NCBI GenBank assembly: GCA_002371265.1
Contig: DFGT01000003.1
Span: 1-64,000, forward strand
Source of the DNA: Bacteroidales bacterium UBA3743
GTDB taxonomy: Bacteria > Bacteroidota > Bacteroidia > Bacteroidales > Paludibacteraceae
Length of the DNA stretch: 64,000 nucleotides
Direction of reading: 5' to 3'
Shown here: positions 24,662-34,767 of the stretch, in pieces
Layout: each line of letters begins with the position of its first letter
Position numbering within the stretch: the first letter of the stretch is position 1
The notes under the pieces: generated by a model
The model's database searches: none
Seen by the model: the letters and a program-made list of their open reading frames with translations, nothing else
What the model was told of the DNA's origin: nothing
Position numbers and translations under genes: made by a program

Positions 24662-25954
24662 ATGGCTAAGCAAGAAACACTCAGCTTAATAGATTCATTT
24701 TCGGAGTTTAAGGAACTTAAAAACATTGATCGTGGCACAATGATCAGTGTCTTGGAGGAGTCGTTCAGAAGTGTCATCACAAAGATGTATGGCACTGATG
24801 AGAATTATGCTGTCATCATCAATCCAGACAAGGGAGATTTCGAGATATATCATAATAGAGTGGTAGTTGAAGATGGAACTGTCGACGACGAGAACTCACA
24901 GGTGGCTTTGGCAGACGTCAAGAAAATAGACTCATCTTATGAGGTAGGTGAGAACTTTTCAGAAAAGGTGGATTTCGCATCGTTCGGACGTAGAGCAGTG
25001 TTGAATCTTCGCCAAACACTTGCGTCGAAGATCCTTGAACTTCAGAAAGATACATTGTTCAACAAGTATAAGGAGAAAGTTGGTAAGATCGTAGTCGGAG
25101 AAATCTACCAGACTTGGAAGAAGGAGGTTCTTCTTCTTGATGAGGAGGGTAACGAAATGATTTTGCCTAAGGCAGAGCAGATACCGTCGGACAACTACCG
25201 CAAACAGGATACATTGAGAGCTATCGTGGCAAAGGTTGACAATGAGAACAATAATCCCAAGATTATCCTTTCTCGTACGTCGCCAATGTTCCTTCAGCGT
25301 TTGTTTGAGCAGGAAGTTCCTGAAATCGCAGACGGCTTGATCACAATCAAAGGAATCGCTCGTATTCCAGGAGAGAGAGCAAAAGTCGCTGTAGAGAGCT
25401 ACGACGAGAGAATCGATCCAGTTGGAGCATGTGTAGGTATGAAGGGAGCTCGTATCCACGGAATCGTAAGAGAGCTACGTAATGAAAATATAGATGTAAT
25501 AAACTATACATCAAATGTCTCTCTATATATCCAGAGAGCATTGAATCCAGCAAGAATCTCATCTATCAGAATCATAGAGGAAGAGAAGAAGGCTGAGGTT
25601 TATTTGGATCCACAGGAGGTGTCTTTGGCAATCGGTAAGGGCGGTATGAACATCAAGCTTGCCACTCAGCTTACAGGATACCAGATAGAAGTGTTCAGAA
25701 ACTCAGACAGTTACGATGACGGAGATATCTATCTTGACGAGTTTGCTGATGAGATTGATATGTGGGTTATCGATGAGTTTAAGAAGAACGGATTTGATAC
25801 AGCTCTTAGCGTATTGAACGTATCAAGAGATGAGCTTCTTCGTCGTACTGATCTCGAGGAAGAGACTATCGATGACGTGTTGGCAATCTTGAAGTCTGAA
25901 TTTGAGGACTTTGATGAGGCTGGCGCCGACAACAATGATGAAAGTAATTCCTAA
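24662..25954 (+). CDS. nusA: Transcription termination/antitermination factor NusA
   Basis: 430 residues. The N-terminal RNA-polymerase-binding domain (to ~125) is followed by an S1 domain (~130-200, KVGKIVVGEIYQTWKKEVLL), KH1 and KH2 with the GACVGMKGARI and IGKGGMNIKLA loops, then a short acidic C-terminal part with one helix-hairpin-helix-like region. It controls pausing, termination and antitermination. The canonical rimP-nusA-infB neighbourhood confirms it. Confidence 0.96.
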   Translation: MAKQETLSLIDSFSEFKELKNIDRGTMISVLEESFRSVITKMYGTDENYAVIINPDKGDFEIYHNRVVVEDGTVDDENSQVALADVKKIDSSYEVGENFSEKVDFASFGRRAVLNLRQTLASKILELQKDTLFNKYKEKVGKIVVGEIYQTWKKEVLLLDEEGNEMILPKAEQIPSDNYRKQDTLRAIVAKVDNENNNPKIILSRTSPMFLQRLFEQEVPEIADGLITIKGIARIPGERAKVAVESYDERIDPVGACVGMKGARIHGIVRELRNENIDVINYTSNVSLYIQRALNPARISSIRIIEEEKKAEVYLDPQEVSLAIGKGGMNIKLATQLTGYQIEVFRNSDSYDDGDIYLDEFADEIDMWVIDEFKKNGFDTALSVLNVSRDELLRRTDLEEETIDDVLAILKSEFEDFDEAGADNNDESNS

Positions 25955-25988
25955 CCCGGTGTTGGGGATGAGTTTCTCTGAAATATAG

Positions 25989-26027
25989 GATACTTTTGGG
26001 TGCGTTCGGATTTGGCACCCGAAAGTA
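25989..26027 (+). promoter_or_regulatory. Long hairpin between nusA and infB
   Basis: ATACTTTTGGGTGC, 11-nt loop, GCACCCGAAAGTAT. Only a short mixed T-run follows, so it may be a partial terminator or an RNA stability/processing element within the operon. The nusA-infB gap is 210 bp. Confidence 0.55.
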
Positions 26028-26164
26028 TTTGTTTCGGGAAAAGAAAAACATTATGGACAGGGTGCAATTTGTGGTTGCTGTTTTTTAATTTTGTGGGAAG
26101 GGAAAAACAGCATACTATGATGAGTTAAGTGTGTTGTTTTTTTAAGTGTGGTAATTAAAATTTT

Positions 26165-28870
26165 ATGTCGAGATTAGGTCAATTAGCTAAAGAATTAAAT
26201 GTAGGTATCGCTACTGCTACCGAACTATTAAAAAAGAAAGGATTTGCAATTGAAGGTGCAAACCCCAACTACAAATTGTCTGAAAAAGAAGAGAATATCC
26301 TTCGCCAGGAATATGATAAGGACAAAACGTTCAAGTCTGATGCCAAGGCAGAGTTTGACGATATGAAGGATAGAAAAAAGAACAAGAGGGAGAAAATCGT
26401 CGAGATACCAGGATTTGGAAAAAAAGACGAGGTTGATATCAAGGTAGAGGTGCAGGCTCCAAAACTAAAGGTTGTTGGCAAAATCTCTGACGCTCCAAAA
26501 CCACAAACTCCAAAACCAGAAACACCAGCTGCATCTACGGCTTCAGTAGAGGAGGCTAAACAGAATAATATGTCTAAATCACAAAACGAAACTGAAGATG
26601 ACGTATTCAGATTGAACCCTACAACACAGGTTACAGGACCAACAGTGTTGGGTAAAATCGATTTGTCTTCTATCAACTCTCAAACCAGACCTAAGAAAAA
26701 GACAAAGGAGGAGAGAAAGAAAGACCATCAAAAACAACTTCAGCAGCAAAAGGCTGAACAGGGCCAGGGTGGTCAGAAGAAGCAGAGAAATCGTATCCAG
26801 GGCAAGGAAAAAATCGATATTTCTGAATACAGGGAAGGAAAACAAGGTGGCAAAAACGATCGTCATAAAGGCGACAGAGACAGAAATGACAACCGTGATC
26901 GTGAAGCCAACGGTGGAAACAATAAGAAGTTCAACAAGCAGAAGAATCAGAAACAGGAAATCTCTGAAGAGGATGTACAGAAGCAGATCAAAGATACTCT
27001 TGCTCGCTTGACTTCTAATAAAAACCAGAACAAGAGTGGTGCTAAGCACCGTCATGACAAACGTGAGTCTATCCGTCAGCGTGCTGAGGAGCGTGAGGCT
27101 CAGGAACGTGAAGCACAGGGCAAACTAAAGATCACTGAGTTTGTGACTGTCAGCGACTTGGCTAAGATGATGGATGTGACAATTACTGAGGTCATCACAA
27201 CTTGTATGAATTTCGGTCTGATGGTATCTATCAACCAGCGTCTTGATGCCGATACTATCAATATCGTAGCTAGTGAATTCGGCTTTGAAACAGAATATGT
27301 GTCTGCTGAGGTAAGTGAGGCTATCCAGGAGGAAGAGGATAAGGAAGAGGATTTGATCAACCGTCCTCCAATTGTAACTGTGATGGGTCACGTAGACCAC
27401 GGTAAGACATCATTGCTCGACTATATTCGCCAAACTAATGTGATCGCCGGTGAGGCAGGTGGTATCACTCAGCATATCGGTGCATACAATGTCACATTGA
27501 AGAATGGTCAGCATATCACTTTCTTGGATACTCCAGGTCATGAGGCGTTTACAGCCATGCGTGCCCGTGGAGCGAAGGTGACAGATATCGCTATCATCAT
27601 CGTCGCTGCTGATGACGATGTGATGCCGCAGACAAAAGAGGCTATCAACCACGCAAGTATTGCTGGTGTGCCTATCGTGTTTGCAATCAATAAGATAGAT
27701 AAACCTACTGCTAACCCAGATAAAATCAAGGAGTCGTTGGCACAGATGAACTACTTGGTAGAAGAGTGGGGTGGTAAGTATCAGTCTCAAGATATCGCCG
27801 CTAAGAAGGGTATCGGTGTAGATGAATTGATGGATAAGGTGCTTCTTGAGGCGGAAATGCTTGATTTGAAGGCTAATCCAAACCGTAAGGCAAGCGGTTC
27901 GGTGATAGAGAGCCAGTTGGACAAGGGTCGTGGTTATGTGGCAACAGTGCTTGTAAGCAACGGTACTTTGAAGATTGGAGACGTTGTTATCGCTGGTACT
28001 CACTACGGTAAGGTTAAGGCTATGTTCAATGAGCGTAACCAGCGTATCACAGAGGCTGGACCTTCCGAGCCAGCTTTGATCCTGGGTCTTGATGGAGCTC
28101 CTCAGGCAGGTGATAACTTTAACGTGCTTGGCTCAGAGCAGGAGGCTCGTGAAATAGCCAACAAGCGTGAACAGCTTCAGCGTGAGCAAGGATTGCGTGC
28201 CGGCAATGGAATTATCACTCTTGATGAGATCGCCCGTCGTCGAGCTCTAGGAAACTTCCAGGAGATGAATATCATCGTCAAGGGAGACGTGGACGGATCT
28301 GTAGAGGCATTGTCAGACTCTTTGCAGAACTGTTCTACAGAGCAATTCCAGATCAACGTTATCCACAAGGCTGTGGGTCAGATTTCAGAAACGGATGTCA
28401 TGTTGGCATCAGCGTCAAATGCAATCATCATCGGTTTCCAGGTTCGCCCTTCTCAGTCAGCGCGTAAACTTGCAGAGAAAGAGGGTGTGGATATCCGTCT
28501 ACACTCAATCATCTATGATGCAATTGAGCAGTTGAAGGATGCGATGGCAGGTATGTTGGCTCCAGAGTTGAAGGAGCAGGTGACTGGTACTGCTGAGGTT
28601 CTTGAAATCTTTAAGATCGGTAAGGTCGGAGTCATTGCGGGTTCAATTGTCCGCGACGGTAAGATCAAACGTTCTAATAAGGTTCGTTTGATTCGCGACG
28701 GAATTGTCGTATTCACCGGAGATTTGCAGTCGTTGAAGCGTTATAAGGATGACGTTAAGGAGGTTGCAAACGGCTTCGATTGTGGTATCGCTCTTGCTGG
28801 ATACAATGAGATTCAGGTAGGAGATATCATTGAAGGATTCGAGACAATTGAGGTTGCTCGTAAGCTGTAA
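26165..28870 (+). CDS. infB: Translation initiation factor IF-2
   Basis: 901 residues. The order is: N-terminal IF2N-like domain (RLGQLAKELNVGIATATELL), a long Lys/Gln/Arg-rich linker (~60-320), a second IF2N domain, the GTPase domain with G1 GHVDHGKT (408-415), G3 DTPGHEA and G4 NKID, then domains II-IV. It delivers initiator tRNA to the 30S subunit and promotes subunit joining. The long charged linker is usual in Bacteroidota. Confidence 0.97.
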   Translation: MSRLGQLAKELNVGIATATELLKKKGFAIEGANPNYKLSEKEENILRQEYDKDKTFKSDAKAEFDDMKDRKKNKREKIVEIPGFGKKDEVDIKVEVQAPKLKVVGKISDAPKPQTPKPETPAASTASVEEAKQNNMSKSQNETEDDVFRLNPTTQVTGPTVLGKIDLSSINSQTRPKKKTKEERKKDHQKQLQQQKAEQGQGGQKKQRNRIQGKEKIDISEYREGKQGGKNDRHKGDRDRNDNRDREANGGNNKKFNKQKNQKQEISEEDVQKQIKDTLARLTSNKNQNKSGAKHRHDKRESIRQRAEEREAQEREAQGKLKITEFVTVSDLAKMMDVTITEVITTCMNFGLMVSINQRLDADTINIVASEFGFETEYVSAEVSEAIQEEEDKEEDLINRPPIVTVMGHVDHGKTSLLDYIRQTNVIAGEAGGITQHIGAYNVTLKNGQHITFLDTPGHEAFTAMRARGAKVTDIAIIIVAADDDVMPQTKEAINHASIAGVPIVFAINKIDKPTANPDKIKESLAQMNYLVEEWGGKYQSQDIAAKKGIGVDELMDKVLLEAEMLDLKANPNRKASGSVIESQLDKGRGYVATVLVSNGTLKIGDVVIAGTHYGKVKAMFNERNQRITEAGPSEPALILGLDGAPQAGDNFNVLGSEQEAREIANKREQLQREQGLRAGNGIITLDEIARRRALGNFQEMNIIVKGDVDGSVEALSDSLQNCSTEQFQINVIHKAVGQISETDVMLASASNAIIIGFQVRPSQSARKLAEKEGVDIRLHSIIYDAIEQLKDAMAGMLAPELKEQVTGTAEVLEIFKIGKVGVIAGSIVRDGKIKRSNKVRLIRDGIVVFTGDLQSLKRYKDDVKEVANGFDCGIALAGYNEIQVGDIIEGFETIEVARKL

Positions 28871-28899
28871 TTTAGACGATTGAAAACTTAAATATGAAA

Positions 28900-28934
28900 T
28901 TAAGAATCGGGCATACGTCTGATTCTTAATTTTG
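28900..28934 (+). terminator. Hairpin after infB
   Basis: TTAAGAATC, 12-nt loop, GATTCTTAA then TTTTG. The rest of 28871-29182 has no gene, only AT-rich DNA with a second hairpin ACACACG-TC-CGTGTGT at ~29112-29127. Confidence 0.65.
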
Positions 28935-29182
28935 TTTAGAGATAGATGGACCGAAATATGGTATATGTCCGTTGTTTATGGTGGACACAGTCATATTAAG
29001 CATCTATAAAAATATTACACACGTCTGAAATTACCAGTTGTGTATTTGAATATGACACATGTTCTTATTCATGTACGAATACGGTTTAGATATGACGCAC
29101 ATATCTGAATTTAGATGTTACACACACGTCCGTGTGTCTCTACGTGTTGATTGTTAATATAAATCATTAATTTTTAATTAAA

Positions 29183-29746
29183 TTGAACTGGCTTGATTTT
29201 TTAATTCTCTTGCTTGTTGTCGCAGGAATGGTGAGAGGATTTTCAAAAGGACTTATTTTTGAGCTTTCGGGATTGATAGGCCTTATCATTGCCGTATACG
29301 TGTCGAGATATCATAGCTCCCCTTTTGCGGAGTTTATTCATAGTTTTTTCAATGTAGGCATGGATTATTGTCCAGCTTTGGGAATGATCATGGCTTTTAT
29401 AGTCTCGTTGATATTGGTAAAGGTGCTGGCAATGTGTGCCCAGCGACTGATTAAGGCAATCAGCCTTGGATGGCTCAACAGCCTGCTTGGTGCTTTGATC
29501 TCAGCAGTGAAATACACTTTAGTGATCAGTGTGGTGTTCAATGTGCTTGGCCCGATCAACGAGAAACTTAAATTGATGGACAACAAGCATTCTGAAGGCT
29601 CGGTGTTGTGTGGCCCTGTTACAAAGTTTGCCCCTGCTGTCCTCCCTATGCTTAATATTAGTGAATTGTTCAATATTCCAAAGAATATTGAGGATTCTAT
29701 GGATAAAGACAAAACGGAAGGAAATCAGACAAGTAAAAAGGGATGA
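29183..29746 (+). CDS. CvpA-family membrane protein
   Basis: 187 residues with four hydrophobic helices in the first ~120 residues and the family pattern NWLDFLILLLVVAGMVRGFSKG near the start. CvpA proteins of E. coli are needed for colicin V production and envelope integrity. The only start matching the family N-terminus is TTG at 29183, since no ATG or GTG gives NWLDF. It follows infB by 312 bp on the same strand. Confidence 0.83.
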   Translation: MNWLDFLILLLVVAGMVRGFSKGLIFELSGLIGLIIAVYVSRYHSSPFAEFIHSFFNVGMDYCPALGMIMAFIVSLILVKVLAMCAQRLIKAISLGWLNSLLGALISAVKYTLVISVVFNVLGPINEKLKLMDNKHSEGSVLCGPVTKFAPAVLPMLNISELFNIPKNIEDSMDKDKTEGNQTSKKG

Positions 29747-29848
29747 TTTTTCCCTTTTATTGATTTTGTAATAAGCTGTGCTTTGATTCTGCACATCGAG
29801 GATTTATCTTTGTCGTATATATAAACAATGAATTAATATTGTCGTATT

Positions 29849-32818
29849 ATGGTGCCAGAGTCTAAGCCATTTTTGAAATTGGTAGCTGATGATTTGAAAA
29901 GTCATGCAGATGTGGAGGATACGTTGCTTGTCTTCCCCAACCGTCGTGCAATCTTGTTTTTTAATGAATGTTGGGCTGATGAGTACGACAAACCAGTGTT
30001 TTCTTTGGAATCCACGACAATACAAGATCTATTCCATTCTCTGTCTCCTTACAGCGTTCCGGATGAAATAGCCCTTTTAATCGAGCTTTTTCACACAATT
30101 AAAGAGATACATCCGGATATTTTGGGAGTAGATCCATCGTTTGACAAATTCTATTTTTGGGGTCAGACATTGCTTTCCGATTTCGACGATATTGATAAGA
30201 ATTGTGTGAATGCTCAGGCATTATTTTCAAATGTGGCAGACTTGCAGAATGTGAAAGACTTTTCATATCTTTCCGATTCTCAAATCAAGGTGCTTGAACA
30301 TTTTTTCCAAACGTTCTCAGTAGAAGCTCAAAATGAGAAGGTGAAACTTTTTGCTAGACTTTGGAAAAACCTGTATTCTATTTATATAGCATTTAAAAGC
30401 CGTCTGCAGACAAAAGAAATCGCCTATGAAGGGATGTTGATGCTCGACGTTATAGAAAGACTAAAAAATGGTGAAATTGATGATTCAAAGTACAAAAAAC
30501 TCGTATTCATCGGATTTAATGTGTTGAGCAGAACAGAGTATGCTTTCTTCAAAAGATATCGTGATTCCAAACGCGCGGAATTTTATTGGGACTATGATAT
30601 CTATTATTCCGCACCTGATTCACTTCAGGAAGCTGGTCTGTTTATGCGACAGAATATTCTGGATTTCCCGTCGTCACTTAAAGAAAAATCATACTTTGAT
30701 AATTATTCGAAAAAAAAGAAAATCACTTTTGTGAGCACTTCGTCTGATAATGCCCAAGCAACTTATGTCACTAATTTTTTGAACGACACATCCGAAATCG
30801 TAAAGGACGAAAAAAGCGGTGAAAAGGAAAAAATCGACAGAAGGACTGCAATTGTTCTTTGTGATGAGACACTTCTCCTTCCTGTCTTGCATTCTATACC
30901 GAATGATAAAGGAATAGCTTTGAATGTGACGATGGGATTCCCGGTGTCGCAAACTCCAATATTCAGTTTGCTGCTCGCTCTGGTCAATTATAATGTTTAC
31001 ATAGATGAACGTAGACCTAAGACTGTGGCTTTGTCGATGGTTGAACCTATTGTTGGCCATGCCTATATAAAAGCTCTCTTTCCGGAAGTGTCAGAAAAAA
31101 TTGCTCAGATGAAGGAAGAAAAGAATCTTTTTCCTAGTATATCTGAATTTGATTCTGAAATTGATGGTTTGTCATTGCTTCTAAAACCTTCGGTGAATTC
31201 GTCTGATTTTGTGGACAGACTGAAAAAAATAGTGATGAAAGTGTCCGCGCATAAGACTAATTACTCTTTGTATTCCGACTTGTATAATGAATCTTTGTTC
31301 CGAGTCTATAACATACTTGTCAGGTTTGCTGACGAAGTTTGCTCAGAGGAGTTGTCGATGAGTGTTGGGCTGACCGCACGTCTTCTTATGAAAGTAGTCC
31401 AGCAGGCAAAAGTGCCGTTCCATGGAGAGCCGATAGAGGGACTTCAAGTGATGGGATTCTTGGAGACGCGTGGACTTGATTTCTCTCATATTTGTCTCTT
31501 GTCAGCGTCTAACAAACAATTGCCGCCATCTGCTGAAATTTCGTCATTTATTCCGCTTTCAATCCGCACTGGATTCAATATGACCTCTGTAGAACAAAAA
31601 AATGCGTTGTTTGCTTACTATTTCTATCGTTTGGTGCAACGTGCGGATGATGTCACCCTCGTCTACAATTCTACTTGTGATAGCCAGAACACTGACGGAC
31701 AGATGAGCAGATATATGCTTCAGATGTTGGTGGAAAACAAAAATTTTGAAATAAGAAAATACGATATCCAGAATCTTGTTCCATCTATCACCACAGAATC
31801 GTTGTCTGTGAAAAAGAACGATGAAATCGTAAAAAAATTGTTGGATAGGTTCTCTTCCAACTCTGAAAAACCACTTTCTCCGTCTGCAATCAACACCTAT
31901 TTTGAATGTCCGCTGAAATTCTATTTCAGATATGGGTTAGGACTAAAAGAGCCAAATGCTGAAGAAGACGGAATCTCTTCTACTGATTTGGGAACTATCT
32001 TCCATGCTGTCATGGAAGAAATCTATAATGGGTTCATCCGCAAAAAAAAGGATTCCCAGATTTCTGCCGATGATTTGAAATCATTGAAGGATGAAGAAAT
32101 CTATATGTTGATAGACCAATTCATCAATATCCATTATTACAAGATTGACAAGTTTAAAACTTCTCCTAAATCTGTGTCTCAATTCCATGGGCATTTACTT
32201 TTGGCACGAAACCTTCTTTTGGAGTTTGTTCGCAAGCAGCTTGCTGTGGATTCACGATTGAAGGATCTTGTTTATCTGTCATCAGAGGAAAAAGTAGTCG
32301 TGCCGATTGAAATAGATGTGAATGGAGAAGCAAAACAGATTTTTGTCGGTGGAATCGTCGATCGTCAGGATTCAGTCGACGGTGGAAAGCGTAGAATAGT
32401 GGATTATAAGACTGGTGGAGATCTGCCATCTTCAATTAAATCCATCGACGAACTCTTTGCATACGAAAACAGAAAGAAGGTCCATTATCAGTTGCAGATT
32501 CTGATATACTCGTCGCTTGTCCACAAAGTGAAGAAGGTAGACGTCACTCCTGTATTGAATTTTGTGAATCAGAAAAGTGAGTTTGTGGAATGCGTCTTAA
32601 AAATGTCGAAAGAGGTTGTTGGAGATAAAGGTAAACCAAAAAAAGTGGATGAACCTATCGTTGTGAATGATGAATTCTGCGATGAATTCGACAAAAAAAT
32701 GAAAAAAGCATTGTCTGATATCTTCAATCTAAATATTGATTTCACGCAGACAGAAGATCCCGACAAATTCTGTGACTTCTGCGCATTTTTGCAGATTTGT
32801 AGAAAGAGGAAGGAATAA
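29849..32818 (+). CDS. AddB-like nuclease with 4Fe-4S cluster (RexB/AddB type)
   Basis: 989 residues. The N-terminal half resembles an inactive helicase (LLVFPNRRAI, then GLQVMGFLETRGLDF). The C-terminal nuclease domain begins LSPSAINTYFECPLKFYF and has the active-site stretch GGIVDRQD followed by IVDYKTG (PD-(D/E)xK). Four cysteines (687, 975, 978, 984) have the C...CxxC-x5-C spacing of the AddB Fe-S cluster. AddAB processes double-strand breaks for RecA loading. The partner AddA is not adjacent. Confidence 0.85.
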   Translation: MVPESKPFLKLVADDLKSHADVEDTLLVFPNRRAILFFNECWADEYDKPVFSLESTTIQDLFHSLSPYSVPDEIALLIELFHTIKEIHPDILGVDPSFDKFYFWGQTLLSDFDDIDKNCVNAQALFSNVADLQNVKDFSYLSDSQIKVLEHFFQTFSVEAQNEKVKLFARLWKNLYSIYIAFKSRLQTKEIAYEGMLMLDVIERLKNGEIDDSKYKKLVFIGFNVLSRTEYAFFKRYRDSKRAEFYWDYDIYYSAPDSLQEAGLFMRQNILDFPSSLKEKSYFDNYSKKKKITFVSTSSDNAQATYVTNFLNDTSEIVKDEKSGEKEKIDRRTAIVLCDETLLLPVLHSIPNDKGIALNVTMGFPVSQTPIFSLLLALVNYNVYIDERRPKTVALSMVEPIVGHAYIKALFPEVSEKIAQMKEEKNLFPSISEFDSEIDGLSLLLKPSVNSSDFVDRLKKIVMKVSAHKTNYSLYSDLYNESLFRVYNILVRFADEVCSEELSMSVGLTARLLMKVVQQAKVPFHGEPIEGLQVMGFLETRGLDFSHICLLSASNKQLPPSAEISSFIPLSIRTGFNMTSVEQKNALFAYYFYRLVQRADDVTLVYNSTCDSQNTDGQMSRYMLQMLVENKNFEIRKYDIQNLVPSITTESLSVKKNDEIVKKLLDRFSSNSEKPLSPSAINTYFECPLKFYFRYGLGLKEPNAEEDGISSTDLGTIFHAVMEEIYNGFIRKKKDSQISADDLKSLKDEEIYMLIDQFINIHYYKIDKFKTSPKSVSQFHGHLLLARNLLLEFVRKQLAVDSRLKDLVYLSSEEKVVVPIEIDVNGEAKQIFVGGIVDRQDSVDGGKRRIVDYKTGGDLPSSIKSIDELFAYENRKKVHYQLQILIYSSLVHKVKKVDVTPVLNFVNQKSEFVECVLKMSKEVVGDKGKPKKVDEPIVVNDEFCDEFDKKMKKALSDIFNLNIDFTQTEDPDKFCDFCAFLQICRKRKE

Positions 32819-32869
32819 AAAATATGTAATAATTGGAATTTGAATTCATTTAAAAAATGGTTATAGAAT

Positions 32870-33009
32870 TGAGGATTGTTAAGGGCGGAACGCCCTAACC
32901 CCTCTTTCCTAGTGCAAGCCGAAGGCGAGCACAAAAAATATAACTGCTCGTTCTTACGAACTCGCAGATGTTGTGAGGTTAGGGAGTTACGCCCTTAACA
33001 ATCCTCATT
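32870..33009. repeat. MITE-like element, complete copy (140 bp)
   Basis: Begins GAGGATTGTTAAGGGCGGAA and ends with the inverted counterpart (TTACGCCCTTAACAATCCTC). Inside are GCAAGCCGAAGGCGAGC and a degenerate mirror copy (GCTCGTTCTTACGAACTCGC). The two ends form terminal inverted repeats of about 25 bp. No coding capacity. Confidence 0.75.
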
Positions 33010-33058
33010 TTAGGCTACGTAATGAGTTTCTTTAACAAATAAACAGCTTCTGTAAAAT

Positions 33059-34066
33059 ATGGAATATGTCGTAGATTTATTGATTTATACAGTTGTATTA
33101 GGGGTGATATGCGGAGTCTTCGTTCTTCTGACGAATTTTCTGAACCGTTGGAAGTTATCCCAAATAGAAGATGAATATGTTGAAGAATGTGTGAATAATG
33201 ACGATAAGTATTTGATGTCGTCTCCTCCCCTTAACTTAAATAATGTTGAATTTTATACGGGAAAGGTGAAGAAAATCACACGATATTATATGGATATAGA
33301 CGGTGAAAATGTCACAAAAGCGGGGATTTGTTCCGTCGTCACATATAATGAGAATCAAAAAGCCAAAGATTTATTTAGATTCAACCATAAAGGAAAGAAA
33401 ATAAAACAGTTCATTTATGAGTATGATGAAAAAGAGAATCTTATTTTTGAAAAGGAATTAAAGAAAAATGGAAAAATGATCGTGAACGAACAACATTTCT
33501 ATAATGAAAAGGGAGAACTCATTGAGACAAAATATTTTGATGATGGTCAAATCGATTATGATACTTGCTATAAATACGATGAAAACGGTAATTGTATTGA
33601 AGTTAACACCGATGATTATAGATTAGATGGAATAGTTGTCAAGACTCGTAATGTGAGTGTGTTTGATGAAAATAATAGAGAGATAGAGAGAATTAAATAC
33701 GAAGGATTGACAGGGGAAACGGAAAAAGAAGTTTACTTTTACAATAAAAACGGAGATCTGAAAGAGATTCAGAATATTGATATTGAGACGGGAGAGATTA
33801 TATCTCGTGATTTATATTGCTATGATACAGATGGCAAACTATCAGAAATTTTGACTTATGAAGGATCTGATGTTATGGGAAAATGGACTTATTCTTATAA
33901 CCAACAAGGAAAAGAAACAGAATGCCGTATATATGATGGATTTGGTAATATGACTTATAAACATGTTTCCCTATATGATAAAAGAGGTAGTTTCTGTGGG
34001 ACAAAAAAATACAAAAATGGAATTTTGATCTTCAGCTATTTGGATGAGATAGAATATTATGATTAA
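33059..34066 (+). CDS. Membrane-anchored YD/MORN-like repeat protein
   Basis: 335 residues. One N-terminal membrane segment (~8-28), a linker, then about eight degenerate repeats of the form (F/Y)YDExGxLxE (for example KYDENGNCIE, FYNKNGDLKE, CYDTDGKLSE), as in Rhs/YD and YwqK-like proteins. The function is unknown. The repeats probably form a beta-solenoid outside the inner membrane, and the protein could bind or display partners. Confidence 0.6.
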   Translation: MEYVVDLLIYTVVLGVICGVFVLLTNFLNRWKLSQIEDEYVEECVNNDDKYLMSSPPLNLNNVEFYTGKVKKITRYYMDIDGENVTKAGICSVVTYNENQKAKDLFRFNHKGKKIKQFIYEYDEKENLIFEKELKKNGKMIVNEQHFYNEKGELIETKYFDDGQIDYDTCYKYDENGNCIEVNTDDYRLDGIVVKTRNVSVFDENNREIERIKYEGLTGETEKEVYFYNKNGDLKEIQNIDIETGEIISRDLYCYDTDGKLSEILTYEGSDVMGKWTYSYNQQGKETECRIYDGFGNMTYKHVSLYDKRGSFCGTKKYKNGILIFSYLDEIEYYD

Positions 34067-34203
34067 AAATCACATCTGTTATTCTTTAGATATTAATCCT
34101 TTTTTTATTTTTGCAAACAAACAGGAAAAACTATGTTCTGTTTTTTGACTGTATTTAATGCGGTTTGTTAAGAAGATCTTAGAATATAAAATTTAACAGC
34201 TTT

Positions 34204-34713
34204 ATGGAGATAAAGAATGAAACTCGCCTGACTTATGAGATTTTGACAGATGTGATGATATCAAAGAAAAAGTTCATCATCAATTCTTGGATTGTCACTT
34301 TTTTTGTGGTGTTCATGTTTGAACTTGCCATGTGTTATGGCGGAGCTTTTCCGTGGTGGGTTAATTTATTGCTGGGAGTGATAGTTTTGGCGTTCAATCG
34401 TGTGCAATCAAAGATTAGCACTCCGAAGAGATTGAAGAAAACATACAAAAAAATTATTGGAGAAGGGGAGTCCCGTCACTCTTTTCTTTTTAAGGATGAA
34501 GAAGTGGAATGCCATGTGTGCAATGAAGTGACACCTGAAGCACATGCCATCTATCCCTATAGTAGTTTGACTGGATGGGAATTCGTAAAGAATTACCTAG
34601 TGCTCTATGTCTCCAAGTATCAGCAAATAACGATTGATTTGAATGGATTCGACTCCGAAGAGGATAAGAATGCGGTCATCGCTCTGTTGAAGGCTAAAGT
34701 GAAGAAGAGTTAG
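34204..34713 (+). CDS. YcxB-like membrane protein
   Basis: 169 residues. Two hydrophobic helices (~27-45 and ~51-65) are followed by a basic helix and a C-terminal PH-like beta domain (HSFLFKDEEVECHV, then YPYSSLTGWEFVKNYLVLYV). This topology fits the YcxB family, function unknown. Confidence 0.65.
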   Translation: MEIKNETRLTYEILTDVMISKKKFIINSWIVTFFVVFMFELAMCYGGAFPWWVNLLLGVIVLAFNRVQSKISTPKRLKKTYKKIIGEGESRHSFLFKDEEVECHVCNEVTPEAHAIYPYSSLTGWEFVKNYLVLYVSKYQQITIDLNGFDSEEDKNAVIALLKAKVKKS

Positions 34714-34767
34714 AAGCTATTCAAATTTGTTAAATATTTTGTTATAAGTCTTATCCTTCAACTAAAA

